A DNA stretch of 64,000 bases from Bin5 sp965261695 (lineage in GTDB: Bacteria; Chloroflexota; Anaerolineae; Caldilineales; Caldilineaceae). This document shows, piece after piece, positions 20,323-29,775 of this stretch. A program made the position numbers and the translations under genes. How positions within the stretch are numbered: the first letter of the stretch is position 1; each line of letters opens with the position of its first letter. The notes below the pieces were generated by a model. That model worked only from the letters and a program-made list of their open reading frames with translations, did not search any database and had not been told where the DNA came from. The stretch is from the NCBI GenBank assembly GCA_965261695.1, contig OZ253474.1, positions 2,108,001 to 2,172,000 of the forward strand, given 5' to 3'.

Positions 20323-20489
20323 GGATCGTCCTCAGCCGCTCAGAACGAAATCCATAATGAAAGCCTTCAGGCTCGTGCGCTTGGCCCAAATAACTGGACC
20401 ACGAGTCAAGGTGTATAATGGAGCAAGTTACCGAGCTCGTGAAGGGATAGGTCGATGGTCAGGTAACGGCGACGCCACACGACGATCTG

Positions 20490-20627
20490 CTCCAAACATG
20501 AAGCTGTACAGCTTGCTCCGTTTCAGGAAAAACCAGATCTGCCCGACCTCCTCCGGTGAGACAAGGCCTTTCTTGAGTCGAAAGCCGTTGGCTTCAAAAG
20601 ATTCTTTTCCTGGCTGGTGAGATTCAT
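20490..20627 (-). pseudogene. Fused gene fossils: PhyH 5' end joined to a GH32-like 3' end
   Basis: On the minus strand, ATG 20627 opens MNLTSQEK, and after a one-base loss the sequence continues SFEANGFRLKKGLVSPEE. This matches the first about 28 codons of the PhyH gene at 16.4 kb. Near 20540 it runs directly into FFLKRSKLYSF, which matches the C-terminal FFLNRSKLYSFKF of the hydrolase gene beginning at 20710. Two gene ends are thus spliced by deletion. The rest of 20323-20709 shows no gene. Confidence 0.72.
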
Positions 20628-20709
20628 CGGATACGCAATAACGTTGTTAGTGGCCTGGGGTGTTGTATATTCCCCGACTGTCTACGGCAGAGCAAAGCCA
20701 ATGGGGTGA

Positions 20710-22311
20710 TTAGAATTTAAAACTATACAGCTTGCTGCGATTGAGAAAGAAGCGGAGCTGGACCGGATCATTGGCTCCTGTCGGGAATCTTGCCAGTGGA
20801 ATCTTCCAGTGCATGTCATCAGTTTGCAAAGGAGTGCAGTCCTCGCGAGAGAATCCCTCCAGGACGCGGCCGTCGCGGCCGCACAGTTCGACACGCAGTT
20901 GACCGCCAGCGGCATCAGCGTTAATTTCCAAGGCATAGCCGGGCCAGGGCGGAGGCAGCAGGGGCTTGGTAACAACCATACCCTCGCCGGCGGCGGCGAG
21001 GGCGGCAAAGCGATCTCTCCGCCAGGTCGCCCGCCCAAGCCGCTTGACCCGCTTCTCCATTTCCAGCTCGCCGTGCGTATGTTCATAGCCGGTGTAGTAC
21101 CAGTGAACTTCGTCCCCACCCAGAATCGGCTCTTTGGCCGTGCCGATGATCATACCTCTGTCGAAGGCGTCGCCGTCGCCGCGGGGGAGCGCCGCCGTCC
21201 GTGCGCGGTCAGCGTGCCGCCAGTTGATCCCGTCGCGGCTGTAAACGAACTGGGCGTCAATCGGGCCGTCGCAGGGCATCTGGTTCTTTTCGCCCGGCGC
21301 CTGCTCGGCGGTCGCGTAAAGCACGCCCAACAGACCAAGATGGATGCCGCGATGTCAGATGCGCCCTTGCTCGAAAGTGGCGCGTTGTTGTAACGAAAGG
21401 CCGACAGGTTGTGGAACTCGGCGCGCAGCGCGCCGTACCTGCGGCGGGCGATCTCATCGTCCCAGCTGCTCGGCTCCAGGATCGGGTAGGAGTCCTTCCA
21501 CGGGCCGGCCAAAGAAGGGCTTTCCGAGTAGCAGATGACCCGCCGTTTGTGTACGTCGTCAAAGCGCTGGATCGAGTAGGCGCGGTAGAGAGAGGCGGCG
21601 CGGTCATAGGTCACGTTGAAGGTGCCCTCGTTGCTGCGCCGCACCACCGGGTCGAGATGGTCGCTGTCATCCCAGTGGATGCCGTCGGGCGAGGTGAGCA
21701 GGAAGATGCCGCGATAGCGCCGACAGAAGCCGATCGCCTTGTAGCGTTTGTCAGGGTCCTCCTCCTCGCGGTCGCTAAAGACGGAGGCAACTTGGAGATC
21801 CCAGATGATGTTGTTGTCGCAGCTGCCGTTGAATGTGAAGATGCCCAGGCTCGGCTTGACCCAGTTGATGCCGTCATCGCTCTCGGCGTACAGCGCGAGG
21901 TCGCCGCGGTCGTTGTCAACGAAGGCCCGTCCATAGCTGTCCGCGGTGACGCCGTTGCAATGGTAGGATCTTTCGTCGGTGCCAGGGACATGGAGACCGG
22001 GGATCTGATAGTTTCCATTGGGCACGCGCCAGTGAGGCCCCATGCGGCCGAAGTACCACTTGCGGTATTTGCCAACCAATTCGTCGTACAGGGCTGTGCC
22101 GTAGAGGTGGATGCGCTTGCTCATGCCGGGGCCGCAAGACTCCCCCGGTTTGTCCCCGTCCGGCTCCATGACGAACGGGAGCTGTCCTGCATGGTTGGAC
22201 CTCGCGCGTCATGCCGTCTTCCTCCTGGATCAGCGTCTCATCCAGAAGCAGGACACGCTCTTCTCTACGCAGTCGATAATGAACTGAAAAAGGGTCAGTT
22301 TTTCCGTTCAT
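20710..22311 (-). pseudogene. Second GH32-like hydrolase gene with two frameshifts
   Basis: The read-through runs from ATG 22311 with VLLLDETLIQEEDGMTREVQ. It shifts frame near 22180 into MEPDGDKPGESCGP, then IHLYGTALYDELVGKYRKWY, RSYHCNGVTADSYGR and LTSPDGIHWDDSDHLDPVV. Near 21340 it shifts again into HLGLLGVLYATAEQ, VYSRDGINWRHADR and MIIGTAKEPILGGDEVHWYY, ending FFLNRSKLYSFKF. The order of blocks is that of complete GH32-like beta-propeller proteins of about 530 aa. The gene is a paralogue of the damaged hydrolase at 13-14.6 kb. Neither shift is obviously a long homopolymer. Two short products could still be made. Confidence 0.8.
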
Positions 22312-22338
22312 TGGCAGGTAGCAATGGCTTGAAATGGT

Positions 22339-23322
22339 CTACCATTGTAGTTCCACTGGGCGGTTGGTTTGCAGGGATTCGACCGCAGCTTCGGCGATCA
22401 GCTGAGCCTGGTATCCATCTTGCAGCGACGGCGAGACGGCCGCGCCCGTTTCGACCGCGGTGATGAAGGCGTCCAGCGCGGCCGCGAAGCTCTCCTCCCC
22501 GTAGGACTCGGGGAATCCGCCCTGCACGATGCCCGCCTCCGTAAAGTGAACCAGTTGATGGCTCCGGGCCGGGCTTGATTGCAGCAACCCTTTGGCGCCA
22601 AAGACCTCGATCCGGTCATCGCTGCCGTAGACCGCCCGCCGACCGTTCTCAATCGTACAGAGCGCGCCGCTGGCAAAGCGCAAAATCACCACCGCCGTGT
22701 CCACGTCGCCCGCCTGACCAATCGCCGGATCGATCAGGCAGGAGCCGGTTGCGTAGACCTCCGTCGGCCTCTCCGCGGCCAACCAGGGCGCCAGGTCGAA
22801 GTAGTGGATCATCTTGTCGCGCAGGAGACCGCCGGAACGATGCAAGTAGGCAAGCGAGGCCGGCTCGAAATCGCGCGCCACGATTCGGATCGACTCGATC
22901 CGCCCGATTGCGCCCTCCCGGATGCGCCGCCGCATCTGCTGGAACTCTGGCACAAAGCGGCGCCGGAATCCCATAAAGATCGGCTGGTCAGACTCGGCAG
23001 CCTCGGCCACAACCGTCCTGACCTTGTCGATGTCGAGATCGATCGGCTTCTCACAGTAAGTTGGCTTGCCTGCCCGCATCGCCTGCCGCAGCAGATCGAC
23101 GTGCGTGTCGGTCGATGAGGCGATCAGCGCCGCGTCGACATTGTCGGCCTGCCAGATTTCCTGCTGGTCGCGACACGCATGCGCTCCCAGAGGTACGGCA
23201 AGCCGTTGCGCGGCTGCCTGATCGATGTCAAATACGTAGACTAGCTCGGCGCGGGGATGGCTGCCAATGTTGCCAGCGTGGATTGTACCGGCGCGGCCAG
23301 CGCCGAACAGGGCAAATCGCAT
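22339..23322 (-). CDS. Gfo/Idh/MocA oxidoreductase, inositol 2-dehydrogenase-like
   Basis: A 327-aa NAD(P)-dependent dehydrogenase. The Rossmann entry FALFGAGRAGTIHAGNI is at the N terminus. The family Lys is in YCEKPIDLDI. The substrate-side block GGLLRDKMIHYFDLAPWL, with its Asp and His, resembles inositol 2-dehydrogenases (IolG). It would oxidise myo-inositol or a similar sugar at C2. The frame is clean. It lies between the damaged hydrolase and two PhyH genes on the same strand, which suggests a polyol or sugar pathway, though no other iol gene is present. Confidence 0.85.
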   Translation of the reverse strand: MRFALFGAGRAGTIHAGNIGSHPRAELVYVFDIDQAAAQRLAVPLGAHACRDQQEIWQADNVDAALIASSTDTHVDLLRQAMRAGKPTYCEKPIDLDIDKVRTVVAEAAESDQPIFMGFRRRFVPEFQQMRRRIREGAIGRIESIRIVARDFEPASLAYLHRSGGLLRDKMIHYFDLAPWLAAERPTEVYATGSCLIDPAIGQAGDVDTAVVILRFASGALCTIENGRRAVYGSDDRIEVFGAKGLLQSSPARSHQLVHFTEAGIVQGGFPESYGEESFAAALDAFITAVETGAAVSPSLQDGYQAQLIAEAAVESLQTNRPVELQW

Positions 23323-23393
23323 GGCCGGTTTCCAGTTCTCAGCTCATCGTAACAGCGCGTGCGCACTTGCCCTCCGCCGTTGCCAAGAGCTTG

Positions 23394-24194
23394 CTAATAC
23401 CTGAGGTATTCGCCGGGAACGCGCGTGCGGGCATACTCCTGGTCGGCATCCCGGTTGCCAATGATCTCGGACGCCTCGCCCTGCCAATTGGCGGGGGGCT
23501 TGTCCCACACATCGGCGCGTCGCTGGTGCCAGGCCAGGATGAGCGTGCGCCGCTCGTCGGTCAGGTTGCGGCGCGCCGAGTGCAGCAGACGGGCATCCCC
23601 CAGCACAAAGGAGCGCGCGCGGACGCCTACGTCCACCTCATCGGGATGATCGCTGAACATGATCGGATGGTCCTCTTCGACGTAGCGCGCGCCGTCTCCA
23701 TGGGCAGCGACCAGTTGATCGTGCAGCGGGATGCGCTTGAGATGCGTGCCCGGGATCACCTTGAGACAGCCGTTCTCAATGGTTGTATCGCTCAGATAGT
23801 AGGAGACGAAGAACTTTTGCGGCCAGGGGGTAGTGCTGATCGGATCGTTCCAATCCATCCAATCCTGGTGCCAATAGAGCGCCGGTTCGCCGGGATCTTT
23901 GGTCAGGATGATGATCGCGCCTGCACTCTCGAAATCGCCGAACCCCATCTCTTCAAGCGCCTGCCATGTCGGCTTCCACTCCAATAACCGCCTGATGACA
24001 TCGTTGTCTTTACCGTAAACAACCACGTGCTGTCCCTGATATCTCACGTCGGGCGGCGGGACGTGGGCATCGATCAGACGCTCGGATTCTTCACGCAACT
24101 CCTGCAGGAACTCCTCAGTCAAAATGTCGTCAACAAAGCAGTAGCCATCGCGTATCATCCGTTCCCGCGTTGCCAGGGCGATTTCGGGTTGCAT
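23394..24194 (-). CDS. Phytanoyl-CoA dioxygenase (PhyH) family protein
   Basis: A 266-aa Fe(II)/2-oxoglutarate oxygenase. The iron ligands are seen in LYWHQDWMDWND (His-x-Asp) and DARLLHSARRNLTDERR (His, then the 2-oxoglutarate Arg). The central sheet VSYYLSDTTIENGCLKVIPG is typical. ATG 24194 is chosen because GGAGA lies 5 bases upstream, while the earlier in-frame start (24230) has none. It is about 170 bases downstream of another PhyH gene on the same strand. The two are only distantly alike, so they are unlikely to be a recent duplicate. Substrate unknown. Confidence 0.87.
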   Translation of the reverse strand: MQPEIALATRERMIRDGYCFVDDILTEEFLQELREESERLIDAHVPPPDVRYQGQHVVVYGKDNDVIRRLLEWKPTWQALEEMGFGDFESAGAIIILTKDPGEPALYWHQDWMDWNDPISTTPWPQKFFVSYYLSDTTIENGCLKVIPGTHLKRIPLHDQLVAAHGDGARYVEEDHPIMFSDHPDEVDVGVRARSFVLGDARLLHSARRNLTDERRTLILAWHQRRADVWDKPPANWQGEASEIIGNRDADQEYARTRVPGEYLRY

Positions 24195-24271
24195 CTCATT
24201 CTCCTTTTTCGACTGTTGCCAACTGTCCAAGAATCCGGGCGCAAACTGGGCATCCCCGCCTCAAGTGGCGA

Positions 24272-24308
24272 GTTTGGCCTGCGCCGACGCCATGTCTGCC
24301 GGCCCTTG
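24272..24308 (+). repeat. Dispersed 37-bp intergenic repeat, copy 1
   Basis: It starts GTTTGGCCTGCG and ends GGCCCTTG. It matches the copy at 37794-37830 on the other strand with four mismatches by hand count. It lies between two PhyH genes and is not part of either. Confidence 0.6.
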
Positions 24309-24368
24309 GCGACAGGCCAAATGTGATTGAACGACTATACGGGCAGTCTTTCGCCCGTGGACTGGCCT

Positions 24369-25160
24369 CTATAGCTGCGCCGGGTCGAGCGCGCCGTCGC
24401 CGAAAACCAGCGAGTACACATGGTTGTGGGAGTCAACCGTCGCCGCATCCATATAACAGATACTGAAAGCGCACCGCGCGATCGAACTGCTGTTGACGCC
24501 CGAACTGTGCGGCAGATAGTTGTGGAGCAGTACAGCATCGCCGGCGTCCATTTCAAGCGGAATCGTCTCCGCTTCCGCCACCAGCGTCTGGGCTTGTTCG
24601 TCGGTCATAAAGCCAAAGCTGTGCGTCGGGTTGATCAGGGCGTGATGGCGGCGGGGGGCGATGTAGACGCAGCCGTTGGCGACGGTGACCGGGTCGAGCG
24701 CGGTCCAGATGGTGATCAGCGGGTTGCGGTCGAAATTGGTCCAGCGGTCCTGGTGCCAGACGAGGTGCGTGCCTTCGCCGGCGGGCTTGTTCATGAACAT
24801 GGCGCGCATACAGGCGACAGACGTATCGGCACCGTACACCATGCAGCAGATATGGCGGAAGAGCGGCTTCTGCATATAGCGCAGGAAAAGTGGGCCGAAC
24901 TCCAGATCCTGGATCTTGCGATAGAACAGCGTCGCCCCTTTATGCCCCTTCGTACCCGGGCCGGGTTCATCGGTCTTGCCGGGGATGCGGTCCAGCTGCA
25001 TCATCATGCGGTTATAGTCGACCGGCGCCGTGCCCAACATGATGTCATCCATGCGCTGCTGCATCGCCGCCAACTCATCGTCGGTCAGACAGCGCCCCAA
25101 ACGCAGAAAGCCCTCGCGCTCATACTCCTGCCATTGGGCGTAACTGAGTTCTTGTAGCAT
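24369..25160 (-). CDS. Phytanoyl-CoA dioxygenase (PhyH) family protein
   Basis: A 263-aa member of the Fe(II)/2-oxoglutarate PhyH family. The metal motif is in HLVWHQDRWTNFD, the distal His in LLHNYLPHSSGVN, and a conserved ANGCVYIAPRRHHALI strand separates them. ATG 25160 is selected because AGGAG sits 6 bases upstream. It lies 74 bases after the DegT aminotransferase on the same strand and likely shares its transcript. The intervening bases are repeats of CTCACTCCTC. The substrate is not predictable. Neighbouring aminotransferase and inositol-dehydrogenase genes hint at an aminosugar or cyclitol product. Confidence 0.87.
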   Translation of the reverse strand: MLQELSYAQWQEYEREGFLRLGRCLTDDELAAMQQRMDDIMLGTAPVDYNRMMMQLDRIPGKTDEPGPGTKGHKGATLFYRKIQDLEFGPLFLRYMQKPLFRHICCMVYGADTSVACMRAMFMNKPAGEGTHLVWHQDRWTNFDRNPLITIWTALDPVTVANGCVYIAPRRHHALINPTHSFGFMTDEQAQTLVAEAETIPLEMDAGDAVLLHNYLPHSSGVNSSSIARCAFSICYMDAATVDSHNHVYSLVFGDGALDPAQL

Positions 25161-25234
25161 CGGAACTCCTCCCAAACGCGGGTGGTGCCTGGCTCTCTCT
25201 TACTCCTCTCTCCTCACCGCTCACTCCTCACCGC

Positions 25235-26518
25235 TCACTCCTCCTCATAGCCATCCAGGTCGCCGATATTCTCGACCACCTTGATCACCGCGTCCAGGTA
25301 CTGCTCCATCTGGTCGGGGCCATTGGGGGCGGAGAGGTGCGGCTGCAAGAAGTTGAACTCCCGGTCCACCAACTCCTCCGTTACCGGCAGTGAGCCGATC
25401 GAGTAGTCGGCTTCACCGGTGTAATGGGGGCATTGGAAGGGGCAGCCATGTCCGTATACGTTTTTCTCCTGGAAGATGGCGCGATGGTGGATCGGACCGG
25501 AGGGCATCGGATTGCCGCCCGGGTGAAAGAGAAAGTTAGCGCTGTTGACGTAGGTGAGAGCGGTGACGCCTTCAGCGTTGAGCGCCTTGACGAACGCCTC
25601 GCGCGGCACGCCCAACTCCTCTTCGGAGTAGAGGCTGGAATACATGTGGTAGACGTGCTTGGCGTTGGGCGCAACGTAGGGCGGCGTGATCCCCTTCACC
25701 TTGCTCAATTCCTGGGTGAGGAGATCACAGTTGGCGATGCGGGCGTCGTTGGCCTCCTCATACTTTTCGAGCGCCTCGTATGCCACAGTCATGGCGAAGC
25801 GGTCGATGCGGTGATTGTCGCCGTAGCCGCCGGTTGACGCGTATTTGAGCAGGTCGGAGTTGGTCAGAATCTTGGAAAGCGTAGAGGGATGTTGCCCCCC
25901 CAGCGCGCCGCGCTCATAGTATTCGCGGTTGTTCGTCGTCATCACCCCGCCGCTCGTGGCCGCAATCGGCTTGCCCGCAAAACTGAAACAGGTGATGTCG
26001 GCAATGCCGCCGACAATCTGGCCGTCGACCTGCGCGCCGGTGGCCTGGGCGGAGTCTTCGATCAGGACGAGGTCATGCTCGCGGGCGATGGCGAGCAGCT
26101 CGTTCAGGTCCACCGGGTGGCCGTAGAGGTCCACCGCGATGATCGCCTTGGTGCGCGGCGTGATCTTGCGGCGCACGTCTTCCGGGTCGAGTGTAAAGGT
26201 CTTGGGCTCGACATCGGCGAAGATCGGCACCGCGTTGTTGTGCATGATGCAGCTTACGCTGGCAATCCAGGTAAAGGAGGGAACGATCACCTCATCGCCC
26301 GGCCCGGCCTGCGCCGCCACGAGCGCCGAGTTCAACGCAACCTGTCCTGATGAGACGGGCAGGGCGTATGCAACCTGCATCTTCTCGGCAAACGCCTCGG
26401 AGAACTCTTCCCAGGAAGGCATCTGACCGCTCTCCCACAACGGTGAACGGTGATGGGAATTTGAATGCGGTGCCGTCGTGACGGCCTTCTCGCCGCCGAA
26501 TAGGGCTAACTTGCTCAT
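25235..26518 (-). CDS. DegT/DnrJ/EryC1/StrS-family PLP aminotransferase
   Basis: A 427-aa aminotransferase of the sugar/cyclitol type, which normally converts a keto-sugar to an amino-sugar using PLP. Visible blocks: VSSGQVALNSALVAAQAGPG, IVPSFTWIASVS, LIEDSAQATGAQ (Asp that contacts the PLP ring) and CFSFAGKPIAATSGG, whose Lys fits the Schiff-base position. The start at ATG 26518 follows AGGAG by 6 bases. The C-terminal GHGCPFQCPHYTGEADYS is unusual in having two close Cys. It heads the same-strand run of two PhyH genes and the inositol-dehydrogenase-like gene. The exact sugar is unknown. Confidence 0.88.
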   Translation of the reverse strand: MSKLALFGGEKAVTTAPHSNSHHRSPLWESGQMPSWEEFSEAFAEKMQVAYALPVSSGQVALNSALVAAQAGPGDEVIVPSFTWIASVSCIMHNNAVPIFADVEPKTFTLDPEDVRRKITPRTKAIIAVDLYGHPVDLNELLAIAREHDLVLIEDSAQATGAQVDGQIVGGIADITCFSFAGKPIAATSGGVMTTNNREYYERGALGGQHPSTLSKILTNSDLLKYASTGGYGDNHRIDRFAMTVAYEALEKYEEANDARIANCDLLTQELSKVKGITPPYVAPNAKHVYHMYSSLYSEEELGVPREAFVKALNAEGVTALTYVNSANFLFHPGGNPMPSGPIHHRAIFQEKNVYGHGCPFQCPHYTGEADYSIGSLPVTEELVDREFNFLQPHLSAPNGPDQMEQYLDAVIKVVENIGDLDGYEEE

Positions 26519-26711
26519 CTGCAACTCCTTACTGAGATGGTAAGTGGACGGCGGTTCGTGGCCAGCATTGTCTGCTATGCACTATCCGCGGTAGTTGGAC
26601 AGAGTATGGCGAAGCGATTGTCTTCATACAGGGTAGGCGTGAAAACAATCATAGCATACAGAGTAGGCAACTCAACAACTGTGACGAATAATGCAGATGC
26701 CGAATCGCGCC

Positions 26712-27623
26712 CTAGCGGATTGGCGCATGATAGCGGGCGACGATGTTCTGCCCCTCCGCGCCGAGCGCAAAACTGACAACATCCTCCAGCGCCGGATCCC
26801 CGCCCTGACGGATGAGCAGATAGAGAGGCCGCACCAACGGATATTGGTAATCGACCAAGTCTGCGCCATAGGGCAGGCGCCCCTCGATAGCAACCGCTTT
26901 GACCACCCGCGCAACCGCAGCCGGGAGCGGGCTGCTCTCCCTCCTCTCCGCGGCGGACTCTCCACTCTGTACAAGATATGCAGACGTGACATAGCCGACC
27001 GCGGCGCGATGGGAGGCCACATACTCCACAACATCGCCGCTGGTCGGCATGACGACCGCTGTCAAAGCGACCCGCTCCTCGCCCATAACGCGCTCTTCGA
27101 AAAGCGCACGCGTGGCGCTGCCGTCCTCACGGCTCACCAGCAGCACTTCGCCGCCGCCGCCAACATCCTCCCAGTTCAGCGTGCGGCCTCGGAAGATGTC
27201 GCGAATCTGCGCCAGCGTCAGCGCCTCAACCGGGTTAGCGCTGTGAACGATCAGCGCAATCCCATCCAACCCAATCGGAATGCGGACAAGGTCGGCCGCT
27301 AGCTCGGAGTCAGGATAGACGGCGGTGCTGGCCGCAATGTCAGCCCCGCCCGACGCCAGCCGCTGTTCGCCCAATCGACTGCCGCCGCCGCGCAAAATGA
27401 ATTGCAGATGTGGGTTGCGCTCGCTGTAAGCGGCTGTCAGTTCGATTAGGAGTGGCCGCATCTCGGTTGAACCGGCGACCGTCACCGTGACCGGTGTGGG
27501 GGTAGGGCGAGCTTCGGACCTCTCCAGCTGCGCGCAACCGGCAAGCAGACAGACCGCCAGCGTCAAGCGCGTAAGCCGGACGACAAGAAAACCGAGGTGA
27601 ACGTTCCGCAGGCAACTGTTCAT
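26712..27623 (-). CDS. PstS-like substrate-binding lipoprotein
   Basis: A 303-aa exported protein with a signal peptide ending in lipobox LLAGC, then a Pro/Thr linker. The mature part matches the phosphate-binding PstS fold: VAGSTEMRPLLIELTAAY, GGGSRLGEQRLASGGADIAAS, LTLAQIRDIFRGRTLNWEDVG and SREDGSATRALFEE. It would capture phosphate or another oxyanion outside the membrane. No pst permease or ATPase genes are beside it. Its start overlaps the uppP stop by four bases, so it is probably cotranslated with uppP. A role in sensing rather than transport is possible. Confidence 0.83.
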   Translation of the reverse strand: MNSCLRNVHLGFLVVRLTRLTLAVCLLAGCAQLERSEARPTPTPVTVTVAGSTEMRPLLIELTAAYSERNPHLQFILRGGGSRLGEQRLASGGADIAASTAVYPDSELAADLVRIPIGLDGIALIVHSANPVEALTLAQIRDIFRGRTLNWEDVGGGGEVLLVSREDGSATRALFEERVMGEERVALTAVVMPTSGDVVEYVASHRAAVGYVTSAYLVQSGESAAERRESSPLPAAVARVVKAVAIEGRLPYGADLVDYQYPLVRPLYLLIRQGGDPALEDVVSFALGAEGQNIVARYHAPIR

Positions 27624-28501
27624 CGGAAACGTAGAGCAAAAAGTGTCAGAACCGCGAGGCTGACGAGCAGGCAGTAGACGGAAAACAAATAAAGACTGTT
27701 GCGGCGCACATACGCCAGCAGCAACCGGATCGCGGCATAACCGGAGACCGCGCTGGTGATGAATCCGAACAGTAAAACGGGCAGCTCAGCCTGCACAGCC
27801 GCCGGGTCCGTGGCCAACATATCAGCGCCCTGCAACAGACCCGCGCCCAGAAAGGCCGGCGCTCCCAACAGAAAGCTGTAACGGGTCGCTGCCTCGCGGC
27901 GCAATCCCTGCGCCAGGCCCGCGGCGATCGTCATGCCGCTGCGGCTGATGCCGGGCGCCAGCGCGACAGCCTGCGCCAGACCGATCAGAAAAGACTGTCG
28001 CAACGACAACGCCTCCAAGTTGTCAGGTTGCCGCTGACTCCGGGTGTCTGGACATTTGGCGGCGACCTGATTGCGCTGTGCCACCTTGCGGCTCAGCCAT
28101 TCGCTGGCGGCCAAAAGCAGAGCCGTCACCGCCAAAAAACCGGCGGCCGCCTGCGGTGTATGAAAAAACTGTTCCAGCGAATCTTTCAAGAGCAGGCCGG
28201 TGATGGCAGCCGGAACCGATCCCAGCAGGATAAACCAACCCAGACGCGCGTTCACATCCGCCAACGAGCCGACTCTGATGCTGCGCAGGGTCGCCAGGAT
28301 GATGGCGGCAAAATCCCGCGCGAAGACCGCCAGTATCGACAGGAGTGTCCCCAGATGGACGACCGCATCGAAAAGCAGGGATGAAGGCGACCAGCCGAAC
28401 AGCCAGGGGACGATCACCAGATGGCCGCTGCTGCTGATCGGCAGAAACTCGCTTGCGCCCTGCACCAGTCCCAGAACGACCGCCTTGAATAGCTCAGACA
28501 T
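27620..28501 (-). CDS. uppP: Undecaprenyl-diphosphatase UppP (BacA)
   Basis: A 293-aa polytopic membrane enzyme that removes one phosphate from undecaprenyl diphosphate to recycle the lipid carrier for peptidoglycan. The two signature regions are intact: LGLVQGASEFLPISSSGHL near the N terminus and LAPGISRSGMTIAAGLAQG in the middle. About eight hydrophobic segments are visible. Length is slightly above the usual 265-285 because of a hydrophilic loop around CPDTRSQRQPDN. It lies 82 bases after tgt on the same strand and overlaps the PstS-like gene. The frame is clean. Confidence 0.95.
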   Translation of the reverse strand: MSELFKAVVLGLVQGASEFLPISSSGHLVIVPWLFGWSPSSLLFDAVVHLGTLLSILAVFARDFAAIILATLRSIRVGSLADVNARLGWFILLGSVPAAITGLLLKDSLEQFFHTPQAAAGFLAVTALLLAASEWLSRKVAQRNQVAAKCPDTRSQRQPDNLEALSLRQSFLIGLAQAVALAPGISRSGMTIAAGLAQGLRREAATRYSFLLGAPAFLGAGLLQGADMLATDPAAVQAELPVLLFGFITSAVSGYAAIRLLLAYVRRNSLYLFSVYCLLVSLAVLTLFALRFR

Positions 28502-28583
28502 GAAATCGAAACGCTTTCCTTTTGAGTGTCAGCGCTAAAAAATGAGATTCTCTCTCTTCTTCACCTGCTTCTCGACCGGTCTG

Positions 28584-29753
28584 TCACGACGCGGACGGCA
28601 ACGCCTCTGCCCTCAGCCGACGCTGCTCATGCCGCACCCGCTGATCGGTGATGGGATAATCCTGCAGAAATGCAGCCTGGAAGGATGCAAATGTGCCGCG
28701 GGCGATCTCATCCCGAATCTGCTCCATCAACCAGTGCATAAAATGCAGATTGTGTATCGTCGCCAGGCGCAGGCCGCTGATTTCGCCGCTGATGAACAGA
28801 TGACGCAGGTATGCGCGACTGAATGTACGGCATGTATAGCAGGCGCACCCCTGCTGGATGGGGCGGCTGTCCGCGGCGAAACGGGCATTGCGAATGTTGA
28901 ACCGGCCCGTAGGCGTCAGCAACGTGCCGTTGCGCGCGATGCGGGTGGGCAACACGCAGTCGAACAGGTCGACGCCGCGCGCGACCGACTTCACAATGTC
29001 CTCGGGCGCGCCGACGCCCATTAGATAGCGGGGCTTGTGAACCGGCAGATGCGGGCAGGTCGCGTCCAGGGTGGCGTACATCTGCTCTTTCGTCTCGCCG
29101 ACAGCCAGCCCGCCGATAGCATAGCCGGGAAAGTCCAGGCCGGTCAGAATCCGGGCGCTCTCGGCCCGCAACGCCGGGTAGATGCCGCCCTGCACAATGC
29201 CGAACAGCGCCTGATCGGGGCGCGAATGGGCCGCTTTGCAGCGTTCGGCCCAGGCATGGGTGCGGGACAGTGCCTGCGCCAGATAGTCCGGATCCAGCGG
29301 ATCGGCGCACTCGTCCAGCACCATCGCGATGTCCGCGCCCAACCGCTCTTCGATCTCGATCACCCGTTCCGGCGTAAAGCGGTGGACCGATCCATCGATA
29401 TGGCTGCGAAAGGTCACACCGTCCGCGTCCAACTGACGGCGATGAGCCAGGCTGAACACCTGATAGCCGCCGGAATCGGTCAGAATCGGGCCATTCCAGC
29501 CCATGAAACCGTGCAATCCCCCCAGGCGCTCGATCAGATCGTGGCCGGGGCGCAGATAAAGATGATAGGTATTCGCCAGCAGGAGCGAGACGCCCAACTC
29601 CGTCAAGTCGCGCGGCTCAAGAGTCTTGACGTTCGCCGCGGTGCCCACCGGGGCAAAGGCCGGCATCTCCACCGGGCCGTGGGGCGTGCGAAATGTGGAG
29701 CGGCGTGCGCTCCCATCTGTCCTGTGAATCTGAAACGCGAACTGTGCGGTCAC
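28584..29753 (-). CDS. tgt: tRNA-guanine transglycosylase Tgt
   Basis: A 389-aa enzyme that replaces guanine-34 with preQ1 in tRNAs with GUN anticodons, on the queuosine route. Seen: TPHGPVEMPAFAPVG, LLANTYHLYLRPG, ILTDSGGYQVFSL (catalytic Asp region), FGIVQGGIYPALRAES, AIGGLAVGETKEQM, DLFDCVLPTRIARNG (nucleophile Asp) and the zinc site CACYTCRTFSRAYLRHL with a later His. The GTG start at 29753 is preferred because GAGG precedes it and the sequence then opens TAQFAFQIHRTDG like other Tgt proteins. Upstream in-frame ATG 29822 would lie inside a terminator hairpin. Confidence 0.94.
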   Translation of the reverse strand: MTAQFAFQIHRTDGSARRSTFRTPHGPVEMPAFAPVGTAANVKTLEPRDLTELGVSLLLANTYHLYLRPGHDLIERLGGLHGFMGWNGPILTDSGGYQVFSLAHRRQLDADGVTFRSHIDGSVHRFTPERVIEIEERLGADIAMVLDECADPLDPDYLAQALSRTHAWAERCKAAHSRPDQALFGIVQGGIYPALRAESARILTGLDFPGYAIGGLAVGETKEQMYATLDATCPHLPVHKPRYLMGVGAPEDIVKSVARGVDLFDCVLPTRIARNGTLLTPTGRFNIRNARFAADSRPIQQGCACYTCRTFSRAYLRHLFISGEISGLRLATIHNLHFMHWLMEQIRDEIARGTFASFQAAFLQDYPITDQRVRHEQRRLRAEALPSAS

Positions 29754-29775
29754 ATCAGCCTCAAGGCGGGGCGGC

